Origin: Actinomadura rupiterrae
Lineage (GTDB): Bacteria; Actinomycetota; Actinomycetes; Streptosporangiales; Streptosporangiaceae
Length of the DNA: 64,000 bases
Direction of reading: 5' to 3'
Assembly (NCBI RefSeq): GCF_024172125.1
Contig: NZ_JAMZEA010000004.1
Span: forward strand, 806,001-870,000
Positions 26,867 through 35,397 of this stretch are shown here, in pieces. The stretch's first letter is position 1; the number at the start of each line of letters is the position of its first letter. The notes under the pieces are model-generated. The model saw only the letters and a program-made list of their open reading frames with translations, searched no databases and was not told the origin of the DNA. Both the position numbers and the translations under genes were made by a program.

Positions 26867-27414
26867 CACCTCCTCCTGCCGGGCAACCGCCCCTGAAAGG
26901 TCTCACCGCACCACCCCGTCCCACCGAAAACTCTTCGCCCCACCTCTCACGAACCACTCCCAAGCCCCGCGCACACCCCAAGTCTCCGCCACCCCGCTCG
27001 CCAATCAAAGCCATCCTCCAACCTGTGGATAACTCTCCAAATCCCCAGGTCAAGCGGCACATGCGCGCGCCCGGGCCAGTACGCGCCCGCACTGGTACGT
27101 GCCCTCGCTGTACGTGCCCTCGCTGGTACGTGCCTGCGCTGGTACGTGCCTGCGCTGGTACGTGCCTGCGCTGAGACGCGCCCGCGCTGAGACGCGCCCG
27201 CGCTGAGACGCGCCCGCGCTGAGACGCGCTCGCGCTGAGACGTGGCCGCGCTGAGACGTGCCCGCGCTAGTACGCGCCTGCGCTGATACGCGCTCGCACT
27301 GAAATGCGCCGGCGCTGGTTGGCGTGGAGTAGTTGCGTGCTCTGACAGCGGCTCGGGAGCCGGGAGTGGGGTGCCTCGAAGAGGCGGGGCGGGGGCGGCT
27401 GGGGCCGGTAGGTG
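26867..27414. other. 548-bp intergenic region with a 16-bp repeat array
   Basis: No credible gene. It contains a perfect TGTGGATAA (27024-27032, DnaA-box-like) and the 16-bp array at 27080-27318. A G-rich stretch precedes the transporter stop at 27415. The control region of the sensor kinase must lie in the part next to 26867. Confidence 0.5.
27080..27318. repeat. Minisatellite: 15 tandem units of 16 bp
   Basis: Fourteen 16-bp units and one 15-bp unit (239 bp) with consensus TACGYGCCYGCGCTGR. The centre contains near-identical GACGCGCCCGCGCTGA copies, the left end TACGTGCCTGCGCTGG copies. The unit is not divisible by 3 and no frame looks coding. It lies 214 bp upstream of the sensor-kinase start and 96 bp from the transporter stop. 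Confidence 0.8.
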
Positions 27415-28776
27415 CTAGTTGCTGTCGGTGGGGGTGGGGCGGCGGCGGGTGAGGGGGTTGAGGAGGAGGGTGGCGGCCGCGGCGGCCAGGAAGGAGAAGA
27501 GGGAGGCGCTCATCCAGGTGGCGGGGGTGAAGTGGAGGGTCTTCTGGAGGTGCTGCCAGAGGTCGGTCCAGTGGGCGACCGTGCCGGGGTTGATGAGCTG
27601 GTAGACGGCGATGCCGAGCAGCCAGGCGACGATCATGTTCCAGCGGGCGGGGGCGGTGCGGGTGGTGTTCCAGCCGCGGCGGCCGCTGCCGAGGAAGAAG
27701 TCGGCGGCGAGGACGCCCAGCATGGGGACGAAAACGGAGCCGATCAGTGACAGGAAGCTCGCGTAGTCGTTGATGTCCAGCGCCAGGGCCAGGACGGTGA
27801 TGAGGACGCCCAGGGAGACCGACAGGATGCGGCGGTCGACGCGCGGGACGAGGTTCTGGATCGACACGGCCGTGGAGTAGACGTTCGCGAACGACTGGTC
27901 GGCCTCCCGCAGGACGAAGATCGCGAAGATCAGCGCGCCCAGGGTGACGTGCAGGAACGGGTCGTAGATCCGGGACGAGTCGCCCGCGACGAGGGCCAGC
28001 GCGAACAGGCCGAGGACGTAGGCGATGATCTGCGTGATCGAGTAGCCGACGGCGGCGGCCCCGAAGGCGGCGCGCTGCGTCCGGGAATGCCGGGTGTAGT
28101 CGGCGGCGACCGGGACCCAGGAGATCGACACGGCGAGCGCGGCGTCCGCGCCGAGCCAGAAGCCGTCCCAGGACCCCTTGTTCAGGTCGGGCAGGGGCTC
28201 GCGCAGGAGCTGGACGTAGAAGTAGACGAGCGCGAGGCAGACCGCGATCGTCACGTAGCGGCGCAGCATCCGGACGGAGCCGAGCGGCCAGATCGTCAGG
28301 ACGGTCGTGATCACGCCGGCGGCGACGACGTAGGCCCAGCGCGGGACGCCGTCGTACAGCGCGCGGGCCGCGCCCGCGATGGTGATCAGCTCGAAGGTGC
28401 CCCAGCCGATCAGCTGCGCGACGTTCAGCACGGTCGGCAGGTAGGACGGGCGCGCCCCGAACAGGCCGCGGAGCAGGACCATCGCGGGCTGGCCGGTGCG
28501 CGCGCCGGGGACGGCGGCCAGGCCCAGCATCAGGCCGCCGATCAGCGTTCCGACGATCATCGCGGTGATGCCGGCGGTGATCGAGATGGTCGGCTTGCCG
28601 TCCGCGGTGGGGGCGAGGACGGTGTACGCGCCGGAGAACGCGAGGAGGCTGACGCCGAGGTTGGCCCAGAAGGCCGACTGGTCCCAGAAGCCGAGGACCT
28701 TCGGCGCGGGCTGGTCGAGGGTGTACGGGGCCTCGTCGCGCGGGGCGCCGACGGACTCCTGCTGCACAGCGGACAC
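27415..28776 (-). CDS. cytX: NCS1-family permease, CytX-like (thiamine-pyrimidine precursor uptake)
   Basis: 453 aa with about 12 helices. It opens YTLDQPAPKVLGFWDQSAFWANLGVSLLAFSG and contains AMVLLRGLFGARPSYLPT and a mid-protein DYTRHSRTQRAAFGAA, typical of the cytosine/purine/HMP permease family. A TPP riboswitch directly upstream makes hydroxymethylpyrimidine or a related thiamine precursor the likely substrate (CytX); cytosine or allantoin would not normally be under TPP control. GTG start at 28776, with GGGAG seven bases upstream in the 3' part of the riboswitch, so ligand binding could block translation. Confidence 0.85.
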   Translation of the reverse strand: MSAVQQESVGAPRDEAPYTLDQPAPKVLGFWDQSAFWANLGVSLLAFSGAYTVLAPTADGKPTISITAGITAMIVGTLIGGLMLGLAAVPGARTGQPAMVLLRGLFGARPSYLPTVLNVAQLIGWGTFELITIAGAARALYDGVPRWAYVVAAGVITTVLTIWPLGSVRMLRRYVTIAVCLALVYFYVQLLREPLPDLNKGSWDGFWLGADAALAVSISWVPVAADYTRHSRTQRAAFGAAAVGYSITQIIAYVLGLFALALVAGDSSRIYDPFLHVTLGALIFAIFVLREADQSFANVYSTAVSIQNLVPRVDRRILSVSLGVLITVLALALDINDYASFLSLIGSVFVPMLGVLAADFFLGSGRRGWNTTRTAPARWNMIVAWLLGIAVYQLINPGTVAHWTDLWQHLQKTLHFTPATWMSASLFSFLAAAAATLLLNPLTRRRPTPTDSN

Positions 28777-28778
28777 TG

Positions 28779-28877
28779 CACGCTCCCTACGCCGGCATTA
28801 CCCGGACAGGTTCATGCGGTCGGCGGCGCGGAGGTTGCCGCCCTCTCAGCCCGGTGCGCCCGAGCTCCCGCGGTGTT
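28779..28877 (-). ncRNA. TPP riboswitch (THI element)
   Basis: On the minus strand the conserved THI-box parts appear in order: CGCGGGAGCTC, GGGCTGAGAGGG (CUGAGA pyrimidine-sensor loop), GACCGCATGAACCTGTCCGG and GGGTAATGCCGGCGTAGGGAG. P1 can form between CACCGC and GCGTG. The 3' element contains the GGGAG ribosome site of the downstream permease, so translational control by sequestration is likely. Exact ends are approximate by a few bases. Confidence 0.92.
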
Positions 28878-28942
28878 CCATTAAGACCGGCAAATCGTAC
28901 ATCGAACGTTCCAGGGTGCGGAACGCCCCAGAAGTGCCCGCG

Positions 28943-29278
28943 TCAGGCGACGTGCGGCGGCGTGTCGGTGTGGCCGTCCATGGGACGACCCGCCTCCGCC
29001 CAGCGCTTCATCCCGCCGTCCACGTTCTTCGCGGTCCAGCCCGCCTGGTTGAGCGCTACCGTGACCTGCGCGGACCTCATCCCGGACCGGCAGATGACGA
29101 GGATCTCCCGGTCGCGGGGGACCTCGGCGGCGCGGTCGCTCAGCTCGCCCATCGGGATGTGCACCGCGTCCGGCGCGTGCCCGGCGTCCCACTCGTACTG
29201 CTCGCGGACGTCCAGCAGGTACGCGCCCTCCGGCACGTCGGCGGCGTCAACGGCAGGGACGTCGTCCCCGAAGTACAT
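28943..29278 (-). CDS. Single-domain rhodanese-like sulfurtransferase
   Basis: 111 aa. Rhodanese fold signatures: YLLDVREQYEWDAGHAPDAVHIP, active-site loop ICRSGMRSA with the persulfide-forming Cys, and the C-terminal NVDGGMKRWAEAGRP. It probably transfers sulfane sulfur in the cytoplasm; acceptor unknown. ATG at 29278 with GGGAGG seven bases upstream. It lies upstream of the TPP riboswitch on the same strand, but separate transcription is likely because the riboswitch intervenes. Confidence 0.9.
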   Translation of the reverse strand: MYFGDDVPAVDAADVPEGAYLLDVREQYEWDAGHAPDAVHIPMGELSDRAAEVPRDREILVICRSGMRSAQVTVALNQAGWTAKNVDGGMKRWAEAGRPMDGHTDTPPHVA

Positions 29279-29450
29279 CCGAACCTCCCAGAAAAGCCCC
29301 GCCTTCCGGCGAGGTCGCTTGAAGCCCTACAGATCGGACACGAATCCCATCATGCTCCAGGCCTTCCGCAAACCGCCCACCGCAGCAGTCTCACACAACG
29401 CCGCGCGGACGGGATGGAACCGTCCGGGCCGCCGCCACGTCGAATCCTCT

Positions 29451-29909
29451 ATGCGGTATCGGATGCTCCTTTCCACGCCGGCCGCCCTGGCCCTGGCGTT
29501 CTCGGCCGCCGCCTGCGGCTCCGAGCACGCCAAGTCGGGGTCGTCGGGAACCCCGCCGAAGGACTCGGTCGTGCCCAGCACGCCCCCCGCGAACCACCTC
29601 ACCGTCAGCGTCCAGGCGTCGGCCCAGTCGCCGGCGAAGAGCTGGACGCTGACCTGCGACCCGGCCGGCGGCGACCACCCGAAGGCGGCCCAGGCCTGCG
29701 CGGCCCTGGCCAAGGCCCCGGACGCCTTCAAGCCCGTCCCGGCGGACATGATGTGCACCAAGATCTACGGCGGCCCGGAGGTCGCCACGGTCAAGGGCAC
29801 CTGGCACGGCCAGGCCATCGACACCAGGTTCACCCGGGTGGACGGCTGCCAGCTCGCCCGCTGGAACAAGATCGCGCCGCTCTTCGGCAACGTCCCGCCC
29901 GCCCGCTGA
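29451..29909 (+). CDS. Subtilisin-inhibitor-like (SSI family) lipoprotein
   Basis: 152 aa. A lipoprotein signal (MRYRMLLSTPAALALAFSAAAC, lipidated Cys22) precedes a Ser/Pro linker and an SSI-type domain: SWTLTCDPAGGDHPKAAQAC, MMCTKIYGGPEVATV, KGTWHG and a final DGC. The four domain Cys (69, 83, 102, 133) match the two SSI disulfides. By alignment with the SSI reactive loop C-P-M-V-Y, the P1 residue is Lys104 in C-T-K-I-Y, predicting trypsin-like targets. SSI proteins are normally soluble and secreted; the lipid anchor would tether this one to the membrane surface. No ribosome site is obvious. Confidence 0.82.
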   Translation: MRYRMLLSTPAALALAFSAAACGSEHAKSGSSGTPPKDSVVPSTPPANHLTVSVQASAQSPAKSWTLTCDPAGGDHPKAAQACAALAKAPDAFKPVPADMMCTKIYGGPEVATVKGTWHGQAIDTRFTRVDGCQLARWNKIAPLFGNVPPAR

Positions 29910-30229
29910 CCAGACCCTCCGCTCCCCCGTCGCACATATGACGGACGGCCGGATTCGCCTGGCCGCCCGCTAACGGACGGGCCCCGTCCAGCCGCGGGCC
30001 CGCCTGACCAGACCGTCCGCCCGCGCCGGTGACCCGACCGGCCAGGCCGCCCTGCCCAGCGCACCCGACCGAACCCCTGCCCGCCTAGCCCGGGGGCGCG
30101 CCTCCCCACCGCCGCGCCCGTATGCCGCCCAGCACGCACTGGGCGCCATGACACCAGCCCCCACAGCCGCCCGCTTGGTGTGGCGGACTCCTCCAATGAT
30201 GAGTCCGCCACACAAAGCGGGCCTCGGAC
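29910..30229. other. 320-bp convergent intergenic region
   Basis: No gene seen. It contains a 15-bp palindrome GGACGGGCCCCGTCC (29975-29989) and two GACCAGACC direct repeats, then the long hairpin at 30169-30222. Confidence 0.5.
30169..30222. terminator. Bidirectional terminator hairpin
   Basis: A 22-bp stem with one mismatch: 30169-30190 pairs with 30201-30222, inner perfect arm 13 bp (GTGTGGCGGACTC / GAGTCCGCCACAC), loop 10 bases. It lies between the convergent SSI-like and Fpg/Nei genes, seven bases from the latter's stop. Confidence 0.75.
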
Positions 30230-31093
30230 CTACTTGAGCAGGCGGGAGAGGCGGCGGTCGGCGAGGGGTTTGCCGTTGGTCTGGCAGGTGGGGCAGTACT
30301 GGAGCGAGGAGTCGGCGAAGGAGACCTCGCGAATGGTGTCGCCGCAGACGGGGCATTTCTCGCCGGTGCGGCCGTGCACGCGGAGGCCGGTCTTCTTCTC
30401 GGCCTTGAGGTCCTGCGCGGCGAGGCCCTCGGAGCGGGCCATCGCGTCGCGGAGCGTGGTGACCATGGCGTCGTAGAGGGTCTGGACCTCCTCGTCGGTC
30501 AGGCTGCTCGCGATCTTGAACGGGGACATCTTCGCCGCGTGCAGCACCTCGTCGGAGTAGGCGTTGCCGATGCCCGCGACGATCTTCTGGTCGCGCAGCA
30601 GGCCCTTGATCTGGGTGCGCTTGCCGCGGACGATGCCGGCGAGCGTCTCCGCGGTGAAGGACGGGGACAGCGGGTCGGGGCCGAGCGCGGCGACGCCCTC
30701 GACGTCGGACGGATCGCGCACGACGTAGACGGCCAGGCCCTTCTTGGTGCCGACCTCGGTGAGGTCGAAGCCGGACCCGTCGTCCAGGTGGACGCGCAGG
30801 GCCAGCGGGTTCTTGCCACCCGGGCGGACGGGCCTGACCGGCACCTCGTCGCGCCAGCGCAGCCACCCGGCGCGGGCCAGGTGGACGACCAGGTGCAGGC
30901 CGTCGACGTCGATGTCGAGGAACTTGCCGTACCGCGCGACGCCGGTGACCGTGAGGCCGCCGAGGGACGTGACCGGCGGGTCGTAGGTCTTGAGCGCGGA
31001 GATGGCGAGAACATCGACGCGGGCGACGACACGGCCCACCGCGTGCTCCCGGAGGAACGCGGCGAGCGACTCGACCTCGGGAAGCTCGGGCAT
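30230..31093 (-). CDS. Fpg/Nei-family DNA glycosylase/AP lyase
   Basis: 287 aa. It starts MPELPEVESL, giving the catalytic N-terminal Pro and Glu after Met removal. A Lys lies in ARYGKFL, an H2TH region contains QIKGLLRDQKIVAGIGNAYSDEVL, and the C-terminal zinc finger has CPVC and CPTC with QTNGKPLADRRLSRLLK. It excises oxidised bases (8-oxoG or oxidised pyrimidines) and nicks the AP site. Whether it is Fpg or Nei type cannot be settled here. It stands alone, with a bidirectional terminator downstream. Confidence 0.9.
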   Translation of the reverse strand: MPELPEVESLAAFLREHAVGRVVARVDVLAISALKTYDPPVTSLGGLTVTGVARYGKFLDIDVDGLHLVVHLARAGWLRWRDEVPVRPVRPGGKNPLALRVHLDDGSGFDLTEVGTKKGLAVYVVRDPSDVEGVAALGPDPLSPSFTAETLAGIVRGKRTQIKGLLRDQKIVAGIGNAYSDEVLHAAKMSPFKIASSLTDEEVQTLYDAMVTTLRDAMARSEGLAAQDLKAEKKTGLRVHGRTGEKCPVCGDTIREVSFADSSLQYCPTCQTNGKPLADRRLSRLLK

Positions 31094-31485
31094 GCTTCAG
31101 ATTATCCGAGCCCGGCACCTTTCCACAGCGCTGTGGAAACCTGTGGAAAACCCTGTGCACGACGGGGGCACGGCACGGCCACGGGACCTCCGCGCCGGAT
31201 ATACCTTGGCAAATACCCCCAACCCGTCGGGCCTCCGCGCCGCCGCGCCGGGAGAGGGCATGTGGATAACCCTCCGCCACGGACCGTCCAAAGTTCGGTC
31301 ATGGGCGCCCGCGCCGGGCCTGCGGGACGGGGAGCGAACCATCCCGTTCTTCGCAATGTGACCCGAGTCTCGCAATAACCCCTAGGGGGTAGGGGTTGCA
31401 GCCCACGAGACGCTGTGGCAGCATGAGGGCCACGAGATACCCCCCAGGGGTACCAGCCAGGACCGAGCACCGAGGAGTCAGGGAC
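31094..31485. other. 392-bp divergent region with palindrome, DnaA-box-like site and copper operators
   Basis: No gene. It holds the 20-bp perfect palindrome TTTCCACAGCGCTGTGGAAA (31120-31139) next to two further CTGTGGAAA/CCTGTGCAC copies, and TGTGGATAA (31261-31269). The CsoR-like operators at 31375-31391 and 31438-31452 precede copZ. Promoters of the glycosylase gene and copper operon must lie here. Confidence 0.6.
31375..31452 (+). promoter_or_regulatory. Two CsoR-like copper operator motifs upstream of copZ
   Basis: Box 1 contains ACCCCTAGGGGGTAGGGG (31378-31395) and box 2 TACCCCCCAGGGGTA (31438-31452). C-run/G-run dyads of the TACCCC-N3-GGGGTA type are the known targets of CsoR copper repressors. 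A TTGCAG hexamer (31395-31400) between them may be the -35 element. No csoR gene is in the window. Confidence 0.7.
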
Positions 31486-31689
31486 ATGAGCACCGCCACC
31501 TACACCGTCACCGGAATGACCTGCGGCCACTGCGTCGGCTCGGTCAAGCAGGAGGTCGGCTCGATCGACGGCGTCACCGACGTCCAGGTGGAGCTGGCCA
31601 GCGGCAAGGTGACCGTCACCAGCGACACGGCGCTGGACGACGCCGCCTTCCGCGCCGCCATCGACGAGGCCGGATACGAGGTCGCCTGA
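31486..31689 (+). CDS. copZ: Copper chaperone, CopZ-like HMA protein
   Basis: 67 aa, a single ferredoxin-like HMA domain: TYTVTGMTCGHCVGSVKQEV with the metal-binding CGHC, then VELASGKVTVTSD and IDEAGYEVA. It carries Cu(I) in the cytoplasm to CopA. Two CsoR-like operators lie upstream, and a strong hairpin separates it from the next gene. Ribosome site GAGGAGTCAGGG. Confidence 0.93.
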   Translation: MSTATYTVTGMTCGHCVGSVKQEVGSIDGVTDVQVELASGKVTVTSDTALDDAAFRAAIDEAGYEVA

Positions 31690-31691
31690 AC

Positions 31692-31785
31692 CCCGGCGGG
31701 AACGGTGCCGCGGCGCGCCCGCGAAGGCCGCGCCGCAAGCAGCGGTCGCGAAGGCGGCGCGCCGCGGCACCGGACACCCGCCGGG
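31692..31785 (+). terminator. Long intra-operon hairpin after copZ
   Basis: Nested perfect arms: 9 bp (31692-31700 / 31777-31785) and 17 bp (31703-31719 / 31756-31772). The loop carries two CGCGAAGGC direct repeats. Placed between copZ and the His-rich gene, it could be a partial terminator or 3' stabiliser that raises copZ over the distal genes. Confidence 0.6.
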
Positions 31786-31808
31786 ACGGGCCGGAAGGAC
31801 GGACGGCG

Positions 31809-32816
31809 ATGAGGACCACGACGAGAGTCGGCGCGTACGTGCTGGGCCTGGCGGCCGTGTTCGGCGGCGCGCTGGGGATCGGCACGGCGACCGGATCCGT
31901 GGGCGCCAAGGCGGACAGCGCACACCACATGAACGGCTCGGACGGAGGAATGGACATGAACGGCGGACACGGCGGACACGGCGGACACGGCGGACACGGC
32001 ACCACCGGCGGACACGGCACCACCGGCGGACACGGCAGCACCGGCGGACACGGCGCAGGTGAGGGCGGAGCGCACGCGGGGCACGGCGCCGCTCCCGGCG
32101 GTACCCCCGGGGGGCTCCAGGTCTCCGCGGACGGCTACACGCTCGTCCCGCAGACCACCACGATCACCCCGGGCACGAAGACCGACTTCCGGTTCAGCGT
32201 GACCGGCCCGGACGGCAAGCCCGTCACCCGATACACGCCGCAGCACGGCAAGGAGGTGCACCTGATCCTGGCGCGACGCGACCTGTCGGGCTTCCAGCAC
32301 GTGCACCCGACCGCGGTCGGCGGCGGCGTCTGGTCCGTCCCGATCACGCTGGCCGAGGCAGGGACGTACCGGGTCTTCACCGACATCAAGCCCGAGGGTG
32401 CGGCGAACGGCCTCACGCTCGGCACGGACGTCTTCGCCCCGGGGAACTTCCAGCCCAAGGCCGTCCCGCAGCCGGAGCAGGTCGCGAAGGTGGACGGCTA
32501 CGAGGTCACCCTCAAGGGCGAGCTCAAGCCCGGCAAGCCCAGCCCCCTCACCCTGACGGTCAGCAAGGGCGGCCAGCAGGTCGTCGACCTGGACCCGTAC
32601 CTTGAGGCGTACGGCCACCTGGTCGCGCTGCGCGCCGGGGACCTCGCCTACCTGCACGTCCACCCGGAGGGCGAGCCCGGCGACGGCAAGACCAAGCCCG
32701 GCCCGGACATCACCTTCGACGCGGACGTCCCCAGCGCGGGCACCTACCGCCTCTACCTCGACTTCCAGCACGCGGGGACCGTCCACACGGCCGAGTTCAC
32801 CGCCGTCGCCAAGTAG
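31809..32816 (+). CDS. His/Gly/Met-rich exported protein of copper operon
   Basis: 335 aa. The N-terminal signal or anchor (VGAYVLGLAAVFGGALGIG) is followed by HHMNGSDGGMDMNGGHGGHGGHGGHG and several TTGGHG repeats, an evident Cu-binding tract. The remaining 220 residues are two beta-rich domains with GKEVHLILARRDLSGFQHVHP and GDLAYLHVHPEGEPG, whose HVHP pairs are probable metal ligands. It should bind or buffer copper outside the membrane. The place between copZ and copA supports this; no named family is asserted. Start ATG with AAGGA upstream. Confidence 0.75.
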   Translation: MRTTTRVGAYVLGLAAVFGGALGIGTATGSVGAKADSAHHMNGSDGGMDMNGGHGGHGGHGGHGTTGGHGTTGGHGSTGGHGAGEGGAHAGHGAAPGGTPGGLQVSADGYTLVPQTTTITPGTKTDFRFSVTGPDGKPVTRYTPQHGKEVHLILARRDLSGFQHVHPTAVGGGVWSVPITLAEAGTYRVFTDIKPEGAANGLTLGTDVFAPGNFQPKAVPQPEQVAKVDGYEVTLKGELKPGKPSPLTLTVSKGGQQVVDLDPYLEAYGHLVALRAGDLAYLHVHPEGEPGDGKTKPGPDITFDADVPSAGTYRLYLDFQHAGTVHTAEFTAVAK

Positions 32817-32879
32817 CCCCCACCACCCACGAACTCGAAGACGCGCAGCAGGCGCGCCGGAACCGCGAAAGGAGCAGCG

Positions 32880-35141
32880 ATGGCCGCGCAAGCACCTCCC
32901 ACAGGCCACATCGAGCTGGCGATCGGCGGGATGACCTGCGCTTCCTGCGCCGCCCGCATCGAGAAGAAGCTGAACCGGATGGAAGGCGTCACCGCCACGG
33001 TCAACTACGCGACCGAGAAGGCGACGGTTCAGTTCCCCGAGGGGGTGACCCCTGATGACCTGATCGCCACCGTGGTGAAGACCGGCTATACCGCCGAACT
33101 CCCGGCGCCGCCGAAGAGCGCGGAGAACGGTGCGGAGCCGGAGCCCCAAGACGAGCTGAAGCCGCTCCGGCAGCGGTTGATCACGGCTCTGGTGCTGTCG
33201 GTCCCGGTGATCGCTCTCGCGATGGTCCCGGCGTTCCAGTTCACGAACTGGCAGTGGATGTCGCTGATGCTGGCCGCGCCCGTCGTCGTCTATGCGGGCT
33301 GGCCGTTCCACCGCGCCGCCTGGACGAACCTGCGGCACGGCGCGGCGACCATGGACACGCTGGTCAGCCTGGGCACGCTCGCCGCGTTCGGCTGGTCGCT
33401 GTGGGCGCTGTTCCTCGGGAACGCTGGCGAACCGGGCATGAAGCACGGCTTCGAGTTCTCGATGACCCGGTCGGACGGGTCGTCCAACATCTACCTGGAG
33501 GCCGCGGCCGGCGTCGTCGCCTTCATCCTGGCCGGACGGTACTTCGAGGCGCGGTCCAAGCGGCGCGCCGGGGCCGCCCTGCGCACCCTGCTGGAACTGG
33601 GCGCCAAGGACGTCGCGGTCGTCCGCAACGGCGCCGAGCAGCGCATCCCGATCGACCAGCTGAGCGTGGGCGACGTGTTCGTCGTCCGGCCGAGTGAGAA
33701 GATCGCGACGGACGGCGTGGTCGACGAGGGCACCTCCGCCGTGGACGCGTCGCTGCTGACCGGCGAGTCGGTGCCGGTGGAGGTCGGTCCGGGCGACGCG
33801 GTGGTCGGCGCGACGGTGAACGCGGGCGGGCGGCTGCTCGTCCGGGCGACGCGGGTCGGCTCCGACACCCAGCTCGCGCAGATGGCGAAGCTGGTCGAGG
33901 ACGCGCAGACCGGCAAGGCCAAGGTGCAGCGCCTCGCGGACCGGATCTCCGGGGTGTTCGTGCCGATCGTGATCGCGCTGGCCGTGGCGACGCTCGGGTT
34001 CTGGCTCGGCACCGGCGACGGGGTCGCGGCCGCGTTCACCGCCGCGGTGGCCGTCCTGATCATCGCCTGCCCCTGCGCGCTGGGCCTCGCGACCCCGACC
34101 GCGCTGCTGGTCGGGACGGGCCGGGGCGCCCAGCTCGGCATCCTGATCAAGGGTCCGGAAGTGCTGGAGTCCACCCGCCGGGTCGACACGGTCGTCCTGG
34201 ACAAGACGGGCACCGTGACCAGCGGGCGGATGGCGCTCGTCAAGGTCGTCGCGGACGGCGCGGACGGCGCGGACGAGGACGAGGTGCTGCGCCTCGCCGG
34301 CGCGCTGGAGCACGCCTCCGAGCACCCGATCGCCCAGGCGATCGCCAAGGGCGCGGCCGACCGGGTCGGCGAGCTGCCGCAGGTGCACGACTTCGGCAAC
34401 ATCGAGGGGCTGGGCGTCCAGGGCGTGGTGGACGGGCACGGCGTGCTCGTCGGCCGGCCGAAGCTGCTCGCCGAGTGGGAGCAGCACCTCACCCCGGTGC
34501 TGGAGCAGGCGATGGCCGAGGCGGCCGAGCGCGGCGAGACGGCCGTGGCGGTCGGCTGGGACGGCAGGGCCCGCGCGGTGCTGACCGTCGCGGACCAGAT
34601 CAAGCCGACGTCCGCCGAGGCGATCTCCCAGCTGCGCGCGCTGGGCCTGCGTCCGGTGCTGCTGACCGGCGACAGCGAGGCCGTCGCCCGGACCGTCGCG
34701 GACCAGGTCGGCATCGACGAGGTGATCGCCGAGGTGCTGCCGGCCGACAAGGTGGACGTGGTGAAGCGGCTGCAGGCCGAGGGCCGGACGGTCGCGATGG
34801 TCGGGGACGGCGTGAACGACGCCGCCGCGCTCGCCCAGGCCGACCTGGGCCTGGCGATGGGCACCGGGACGGACGCGGCGATCGAGGCGTCCGACCTGAC
34901 CCTGGTCCGCGGCGACCTGCGGTCGGCGGCCGACGCGATCCGGCTGTCCCGCCGGACGCTCGGGACGATCAAGGGGAACCTGTTCTGGGCCTTCGCCTAC
35001 AACGTGGCGGCGCTGCCGCTCGCGGCGACCGGCCTGCTCAACCCGATGATCGCGGGCGGCGCGATGGCCTTCTCGTCGGTCTTCGTGGTGAGCAACAGCC
35101 TCCGGCTCCGCCGGTTCCGCCCGCTCAACGGCGACGCCTGA
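32880..35141 (+). CDS. copA: Copper-exporting P1B-type ATPase, CopA-like
   Basis: 753 aa. One N-terminal HMA domain (GMTCASC, residues 17-23), eight predicted helices, A-domain TGES (294-297), intramembrane CPC (397-399), phosphorylation site DKTGT (Asp441), SEHP in the nucleotide domain and GDGVND in the hinge. These identify a Cu(I)/Ag(I) efflux pump. The ATG is preceded by GAAAGGAG. It is the last gene of the CsoR-type operon; a UUCG-looped terminator follows at 35182-35213. Confidence 0.95.
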   Translation: MAAQAPPTGHIELAIGGMTCASCAARIEKKLNRMEGVTATVNYATEKATVQFPEGVTPDDLIATVVKTGYTAELPAPPKSAENGAEPEPQDELKPLRQRLITALVLSVPVIALAMVPAFQFTNWQWMSLMLAAPVVVYAGWPFHRAAWTNLRHGAATMDTLVSLGTLAAFGWSLWALFLGNAGEPGMKHGFEFSMTRSDGSSNIYLEAAAGVVAFILAGRYFEARSKRRAGAALRTLLELGAKDVAVVRNGAEQRIPIDQLSVGDVFVVRPSEKIATDGVVDEGTSAVDASLLTGESVPVEVGPGDAVVGATVNAGGRLLVRATRVGSDTQLAQMAKLVEDAQTGKAKVQRLADRISGVFVPIVIALAVATLGFWLGTGDGVAAAFTAAVAVLIIACPCALGLATPTALLVGTGRGAQLGILIKGPEVLESTRRVDTVVLDKTGTVTSGRMALVKVVADGADGADEDEVLRLAGALEHASEHPIAQAIAKGAADRVGELPQVHDFGNIEGLGVQGVVDGHGVLVGRPKLLAEWEQHLTPVLEQAMAEAAERGETAVAVGWDGRARAVLTVADQIKPTSAEAISQLRALGLRPVLLTGDSEAVARTVADQVGIDEVIAEVLPADKVDVVKRLQAEGRTVAMVGDGVNDAAALAQADLGLAMGTGTDAAIEASDLTLVRGDLRSAADAIRLSRRTLGTIKGNLFWAFAYNVAALPLAATGLLNPMIAGGAMAFSSVFVVSNSLRLRRFRPLNGDA

Positions 35142-35181
35142 CGCCGAGCACTCCGGGAGCGTTCCGCATCGGGCGCGCACG

Positions 35182-35213
35182 AGGAGGTCCGGCCCTTCGG
35201 GGCCGGGCCTCCT
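35182..35213 (+). terminator. Terminator with TTCG tetraloop after copA
   Basis: A 14-bp stem (35182-35195 / 35200-35213, one G-T pair) closes a TTCG loop and is followed by TTCC. It is the clearest intrinsic terminator in the window. Confidence 0.8.
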
Positions 35214-35397
35214 TTCCGCCGTTCAGAGCAATTCCGGATAGTCACTCGAACTGCGCGTAGACGCCCTTTTTTGGCAGTGGTCACTATCTGTGGCCGCTTG
35301 TGGTCATACCCGTGGAGAACGAAAGATCGCTGGTCATGCTGGGGGCGTTCAGCGGGGACGAGGCGCCGGTTCCGAGGGGGGACGCGGCGCAGCGGGG

